From an uncultured Acidobacteriota bacterium (GTDB lineage Bacteria; Acidobacteriota; Blastocatellia; Pyrinomonadales; Pyrinomonadaceae), in NCBI GenBank assembly GCA_946480545.1, contig CAMLKY010000027.1:1-11423 (forward strand): DNA of 11,423 bases. The letters are read 5' to 3'. Numbering within the stretch: position 1 is the first letter of the stretch; each line of letters opens with the position of its first letter. Of this stretch, positions 8,279 to 11,423 are shown piece after piece. The notes under the pieces are model-generated. The model made no database searches and was not told where the DNA came from. It saw only the letters and a program-made list of their open reading frames with translations. Both the position numbers and the translations under genes were made by a program.

Positions 8279-9199
8279 ATGAGCGAAGTACTTACACCGA
8301 CATTTCTACTGATATTGCTGTTCTCGACGATTCGAACGGCAACGCCCTTGATCTTTGCGGCGCTCGGCGGACTGTTCTCGGAGCGGGCCGGCGTCATCAA
8401 TATCGCGCTGGAAGGATTGATGCTTGCCGGAGCATTCACCGCTGCAGTCGTAACGTACGAGCTTCAAAATCCGTACATCGGTTTTCTATGCGGCGTCGTT
8501 TCGGGAGCAGCTCTCGCACTGGTCTATGCCGTCGCCGTGATCAAGTTTGAAGCTGATCAGGTTGTGACAGGTTTTGCGGTGAGTCTGCTGATGATCGGCC
8601 TACCTTCGGTCATCAGTGCGGCGATCTACGATTCGGCAGGCTCGACAGAACAGATCGCCAAGGAGTTTCTACTCCCTGAATTCGGAAATAGGTTGAATAT
8701 CGCCTCAATCCTTGCATTCCTGCTGGTACCGGTCGTTTGGTATGTCGTGTACAAGACCCCGTTCGGCCTGCGACTTCGCGCGGCGGGCGAGAATCCGGCC
8801 GCCGCCGATGCCGCGGGTGTGAATGTTATTCGGCTCCGCTATCTCGCAGTTGTCCTCTCGGGTGTATTGGCGGCCGCGGGCGGTGCGTATCTTTCGATCG
8901 GCCAGAGCTCGTTGTTCACAAAAGCAATGACAGCCGGCCGCGGGTATATCGCTCTTGCGGCTCTGATCCTCGCAAAGTGGAAACCGGTTCCTGTCCTCTT
9001 CGCGTGCCTGTTCTTCGGGTTTACAGAGGCGCTCGCGATCCAGATGCAGGGCGTCGTCAAACTTCCATCGGGCGAAGACATCCCGGTCCAGTTCATCCAG
9101 ATGATCCCTTACGTGCTGACGATCATAGTACTCGCAGGTTTCATCGGTCTCTCGCGTGCACCTAAGGCGCTTGGAATTCCCTATCGAAAAGAGAGTTGA
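8279..9199 (+). CDS. ABC nucleoside importer, permease subunit 2 (NupQ-like)
   Basis: Second membrane subunit of the same importer, 306 residues from ATG 8279. It has about 8 membrane segments, the first at about 8-30. The family stretch SERAGVINIALEGLMLAGAF (34-53) matches the NupQ/BmpD class. The coupling loop R-A-A-G-E-N-P-A-A-A-D-A-A-G-V (167-181) should contact the ABC ATPase. AGRGYIALAALILAKW (219-234) is another conserved block. The two permeases are expected to form a heterodimeric channel. There is no strong Shine-Dalgarno, only GATAGCGA just before the ATG. It lies 134 bases after permease 1 and 75 bases before the purine nucleoside phosphorylase gene. An ATPase and binding protein must come from elsewhere in the genome if the transporter works. 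Confidence 0.92.
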   Translation: MSEVLTPTFLLILLFSTIRTATPLIFAALGGLFSERAGVINIALEGLMLAGAFTAAVVTYELQNPYIGFLCGVVSGAALALVYAVAVIKFEADQVVTGFAVSLLMIGLPSVISAAIYDSAGSTEQIAKEFLLPEFGNRLNIASILAFLLVPVVWYVVYKTPFGLRLRAAGENPAAADAAGVNVIRLRYLAVVLSGVLAAAGGAYLSIGQSSLFTKAMTAGRGYIALAALILAKWKPVPVLFACLFFGFTEALAIQMQGVVKLPSGEDIPVQFIQMIPYVLTIIVLAGFIGLSRAPKALGIPYRKES

Positions 9200-9247
9200 T
9201 GTGCCGACTTTGTACTCAGCACGATCCGTCTTTCTCGCAAAGATGGC

Positions 9248-9256
9248 TGTGATAAT
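9248..9256 (+). promoter_or_regulatory. Candidate extended -10 promoter before pnp
   Basis: TGT-GATAAT (9248-9256) matches an extended -10 element. No good -35 lies 17 bases upstream. The predicted start of transcription, near 9263, would leave a leader of only about 12 bases before the ATG at 9275, consistent with the lack of a Shine-Dalgarno there. Confidence 0.35.
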
Positions 9257-9274
9257 CTATCTTTCCCGATTTTT

Positions 9275-10147
9275 ATGACTTACGAGATGGCCGCCGAAGC
9301 GGCCGATTTTATAAAGTCTAGGTACGCCAAACCCATCAGCACGGCGATCGTTCTCGGCAGCGGGCTTGGCAGCTTCGCCGACGAGCTCGAGAAAAGAACG
9401 GTGATCCCGTACGAAGAGATCCCGCATTTTGCGCGGGCGACCGTTGAGGGACACGCCGGACGCCTCGTGCTCGGTGAGATCGAGGGAGTGCAGCTCGCCG
9501 TCCAGCAGGGCCGATTCCATTTCTACGAAGGCTATGAGATGGAGCAGGTGACATTTCCCGTCCGGACCTTTGGCTTGATGGGTATCAAGAATCTCGTCCT
9601 GACCAACGCGGCCGGTAGTTTGAGCACCGAGATGCGTCCCGGTAGCTTGATGCTGATAAGCGACCACCTTAATTGCATTGGTGTGAATCCACTTCGTGGG
9701 CCGAATGACAAGCGCTTCGGACCCCGGTTTCCAGACATGACCGGCGTGTACGATCATCACTTCCAGGAGATAATCGTCGACGCTGCGAATACGATCGCAA
9801 AGGAACGTTTCGAGAGCGGAACCGATACTGAGCTGGTCGACTTCCTGCATCGCGGTATCTATTGCGGACTGTCGGGTCCGACGTACGAGACACCCGCCGA
9901 GATCAGGCTCTATCGATTGCTTGGCGCCGACGCGGTCGGAATGTCGACCGTACCTGAAGCGATCGTCGCCAGACATCAGGGAATGCGCGTTGCCGGAATT
10001 TCATGTATCACGAATTTCGGCGCCGGAATGACCGACGAGGAGATCGATCACGATCACGTAATGGAAACAGGCGAAAAGGTGGCAGAAATTTTCAAGGAGC
10101 TGCTGCGGCGGGTGATCGTCAGAATGTCAGCAGGAGAAGAGAACTAG
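9275..10147 (+). CDS. pnp: Purine nucleoside phosphorylase, trimeric type
   Basis: Splits inosine or guanosine with phosphate into free base and ribose-1-phosphate in the cytoplasm. It is 290 residues, typical of the trimeric PNP/MTAP class. Phosphate-site residues are visible: LGSGLG (27-32), H60, and R80-F-H-F-Y84. The block T-N-A-A-G (110-114) and GPTYETPAEIR (201-211) with E205 line the base site. GADAVGMSTVPE (217-228) lies at the ribose site. N247 (ITNFGAG) corresponds to Asn243 of human PNP. An Asn rather than Asp at this place, together with E205, indicates preference for 6-oxopurines over adenosine or methylthioadenosine. H261 matches the human 5'-hydroxyl contact. The start ATG 9275 has no ribosome site. 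A second ATG at 9287 is possible. The stop TAG is the first triplet of the inverted repeat that fills the gap to udk. Confidence 0.95.
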   Translation: MTYEMAAEAADFIKSRYAKPISTAIVLGSGLGSFADELEKRTVIPYEEIPHFARATVEGHAGRLVLGEIEGVQLAVQQGRFHFYEGYEMEQVTFPVRTFGLMGIKNLVLTNAAGSLSTEMRPGSLMLISDHLNCIGVNPLRGPNDKRFGPRFPDMTGVYDHHFQEIIVDAANTIAKERFESGTDTELVDFLHRGIYCGLSGPTYETPAEIRLYRLLGADAVGMSTVPEAIVARHQGMRVAGISCITNFGAGMTDEEIDHDHVMETGEKVAEIFKELLRRVIVRMSAGEEN

Positions 10148-10222
10148 CCGCGGATTTGCGCGGATGACGCGGATAAGAGATCAGAATTTCAGATCGGCGT
10201 CATCTGCGAAAATCCGCGGCTA
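10145..10222. repeat. 30-bp inverted repeat between pnp and udk
   Basis: The left arm 10145-10174 and right arm 10193-10222 match at 27 of 30 positions as an inverted repeat, both outer ends being TAGCCGCGGATTT, with an 18-base centre. The element occupies most of the 89-base gap, and its first three bases are the TAG stop of the phosphorylase gene. It could fold into a long stem in RNA, and lacks a T-run. Structure is that of a small MITE-like or REP-type intergenic element. Confidence 0.75.
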
Positions 10223-10236
10223 ACGTAGCGTACGAA

Positions 10237-10860
10237 ATGATTATAGGAATATGCGGCGGAACGGGTTCGGGGAAGACGACGATCGCGCGGGCGATCGTGG
10301 ATGCGGTGGGGATGGACCGCGTCGTGCTTGTCGAACAGGATTCGTACTACCGCAATCTCGCCGACATGCCGCTCGACGAACGTCACCAGGCAAACTTCGA
10401 TCATCCCGACTCGATCGATAGCGACATGCTCGTCAATCACCTCGTGCGTCTTAAGCAGGGCCTGCCAGTCGACATGCCGCTCTACGATTTCGTTACGCAT
10501 ACGCGGAGTGACAAGATCGAGGTCATAAATCCGAAGCCCGTCGTGATCGTTGAAGGTATCCTCATCTTTGCCGAATCGCGCGTACTCGACCTCCTCGATG
10601 TCCGCGTCTTCGTCGACACACCTGACGACGTTCGTCTGATGCGACGGCTTCGACGCGACATAAATGAACGCGGACGAACGTTTGAGAGGACCCTCGAGCA
10701 ATACGAACGCACGATCCGTCCGATGCATTTCGAATTCGTGGAACCTTCGAAGCGTCATGCAGACATCATAATTCCCGAGGGATCGAATACCGGTGTAACG
10801 GTTGAGTTTCTCTGCAGCATGGTTCGCGAGCGGTTGAATGCCGAGCAATTACAGAATTAA
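10237..10860 (+). CDS. udk: Uridine kinase
   Basis: Phosphorylates uridine (and usually cytidine) to UMP/CMP with ATP or GTP, the salvage step feeding pyrimidine nucleotides. It is 207 residues, the normal bacterial length. P-loop GGTGSGKTT is at 7-15. D35-S-Y-Y is at the catalytic-base position of uridine kinases. N-F-D-H-P-D-S (53-59), P-L-Y-D-F (81-85) and T89-R90 belong to the nucleoside site. VIVEGIL (103-109) is the second nucleotide-binding strand. RRDINERGR (139-147) is the lid with its arginines. EPSKRHAD (169-176) is the C-terminal signature. ATG 10237 follows the inverted repeat by 14 bases without a clear Shine-Dalgarno. The last codons (Q-L-Q-N-stop) lie in an AT-rich direct repeat that continues into the gap before cdd, so the extreme C-terminus may have been replaced by repeat sequence. 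Confidence 0.95.
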   Translation: MIIGICGGTGSGKTTIARAIVDAVGMDRVVLVEQDSYYRNLADMPLDERHQANFDHPDSIDSDMLVNHLVRLKQGLPVDMPLYDFVTHTRSDKIEVINPKPVVIVEGILIFAESRVLDLLDVRVFVDTPDDVRLMRRLRRDINERGRTFERTLEQYERTIRPMHFEFVEPSKRHADIIIPEGSNTGVTVEFLCSMVRERLNAEQLQN

Positions 10861-10941
10861 CGATTAATAATTACAAAATTAGGCTGCTGAGAACCGCGGG
10901 TTGTTATAGAGATTAATTGGGTAATGAGGTAATTATTAATC
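10847..10941. repeat. AT-rich direct and inverted repeats between udk and cdd
   Basis: A 13-base unit (AATTACAGAATTA at 10847-10859, AATTACAAAATTA at 10869-10881) is repeated directly with one difference, the first copy covering the last udk codons and stop. A perfect 13-bp inverted repeat, GATTAATAATTAC (10862-10874) and GTAATTATTAATC (10929-10941), encloses 54 bases. The composition contrasts sharply with the GC-rich genes on both sides. No gene or convincing promoter is seen inside. Confidence 0.65.
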
Positions 10942-10980
10942 AGGTAATAAGGAAGTAAAGTGGTAGTCGCAGAGAGAGTA

Positions 10981-11346
10981 ATGAAACACAGTGACCAGGA
11001 GTTGATCGACGCGGCGCGTGATGTTCGCGAGTACGCGTACGCGCCGTTCTCGGATTTCAAAGTCGGGGCGGCGCTCGAGACTGATGACGGTGAAGTAATA
11101 ACCGGATGCAACGTCGAATCGGCTAGCTACGGGCTGCCGCTGCTGCGGCTGCTGCGCAGGTTCGACCGCATCGCCGTCGTCGCCGACACCGAAGAGCTCA
11201 CCCCGCCATGCGGCGTATGCCGACAGATCATCTGGGAGTTTGGCGGCGACATCCCGGTAATACTTTCAAATCTGAAAGGCAAGACCGAGGTCGTGCAGAT
11301 GCGCGATCTGTTGCCGCGGGCATTTGATACGAAGTTCTTGAAGTAG
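10981..11346 (+). CDS. cdd: Cytidine deaminase with catalytic CAE motif deleted
   Basis: Homodimeric/tetrameric-type cytidine deaminase by sequence, normally converting cytidine to uridine with a bound zinc. The ATG at 10981, preceded by AGAGAGAGTA, gives 121 residues. A GTG seven codons earlier (10960) is less likely. Preserved blocks are YAPFSDFKVGAAL (20-32), the ribose-binding N44-V-E46, PPCGVCRQ (75-82) with two of the three zinc cysteines (C77, C80), and DLLPRAF (109-115). Between S49-Y50 and F61 only 10 residues remain, where Bacillus Cdd has 21. The missing part holds the third zinc Cys and the catalytic Glu (C-A-E-R). In their place is L-L-R-L-L-R, encoded by a 9-base tandem repeat (11139-11156). 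The frame is otherwise intact. As written, the product should be unable to deaminate. The cause could be a real in-frame deletion, an assembly error, or a changed role. Confidence 0.88.
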   Translation: MKHSDQELIDAARDVREYAYAPFSDFKVGAALETDDGEVITGCNVESASYGLPLLRLLRRFDRIAVVADTEELTPPCGVCRQIIWEFGGDIPVILSNLKGKTEVVQMRDLLPRAFDTKFLK

Positions 11347-11390
11347 TCATTCGTTCGTGCTTCTTGTTCGTGTTGTTTCGTGTGGGTTAG

Positions 11391-11423
11391 TGGTTCCAGT
11401 GATCAGGCCACAGACTGGAACCA
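11391..11423. repeat. Perfect 10-bp inverted repeat at the window end
   Basis: TGGTTCCAGT (11391-11400) and ACTGGAACCA (11414-11423) are perfect reverse complements around 13 bases, 44 bases after the cdd stop. The stretch before it (11350-11385) repeats TTCGTG-like units several times. No T-run is visible before the window ends. It may be a repeat element cut by the window edge or part of a terminator. Confidence 0.5.

Noticed and set aside
9257..9976. 239-codon minus-strand frame opposite pnp
   Set aside because: The plus-strand frame is an unmistakable phosphorylase, and the opposite frame has no features.
10189..10848. 219-codon minus-strand frame opposite udk
   Set aside because: Shadow of a clear uridine kinase. 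It starts inside udk and reads into the inverted repeat.

Overview
The window shows two unrelated gene blocks transcribed away from each other from a shared intergenic region at about 6762-7001. The coding DNA is moderately GC-rich. The gaps carry several different palindromic or inverted-repeat sequences. That mix of protein sequence style and repeats suggests an environmental Gram-negative-type bacterium, most likely an Acidobacteriota member (Blastocatellia/Pyrinomonadaceae-like). This assignment is an impression from memory, not a search result. No rRNA, tRNA, CRISPR array or complete insertion sequence was seen.

Left block, minus strand, read from 6761 down to 109: a small heat-shock protein (hsp20), the disaggregase clpB, the DnaK nucleotide-exchange factor grpE, and a second two-domain Clp-type AAA+ ATPase. 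hsp20 has a near-consensus sigma70 promoter and a strong ribosome binding site. A perfect 12-bp hairpin sits between hsp20 and clpB. Intrinsic terminators follow grpE and the last Clp gene. Together, Hsp20 holds aggregating proteins, ClpB threads them apart with DnaK/DnaJ (not in the window), and GrpE recycles DnaK. The last Clp ATPase is broken by a frameshift just before its second Walker B motif, and both of its pore-loop tyrosines are replaced by aliphatic residues.

Right block, plus strand, 7002 to 11346: two inner-membrane permeases of a nucleoside-type ABC importer, a trimeric purine nucleoside phosphorylase, uridine kinase and cytidine deaminase. This is a nucleoside uptake and salvage cluster, but the importer's ATPase and binding lipoprotein are not in the window. 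The cytidine deaminase is well conserved at both ends but has lost about 11 residues, exactly where the zinc-binding Cys and catalytic Glu (CAE) belong.

Three of the four junctions in the salvage cluster hold a different inverted repeat (permease/permease, pnp/udk, udk/cdd). Two of these repeats overlap the upstream gene's stop codon. A further inverted repeat follows cdd at the window's end. No clearly new multi-gene system was found. The best leads are the unusual Clp ATPase, the motif-less cytidine deaminase and the repeat-filled operon junctions.
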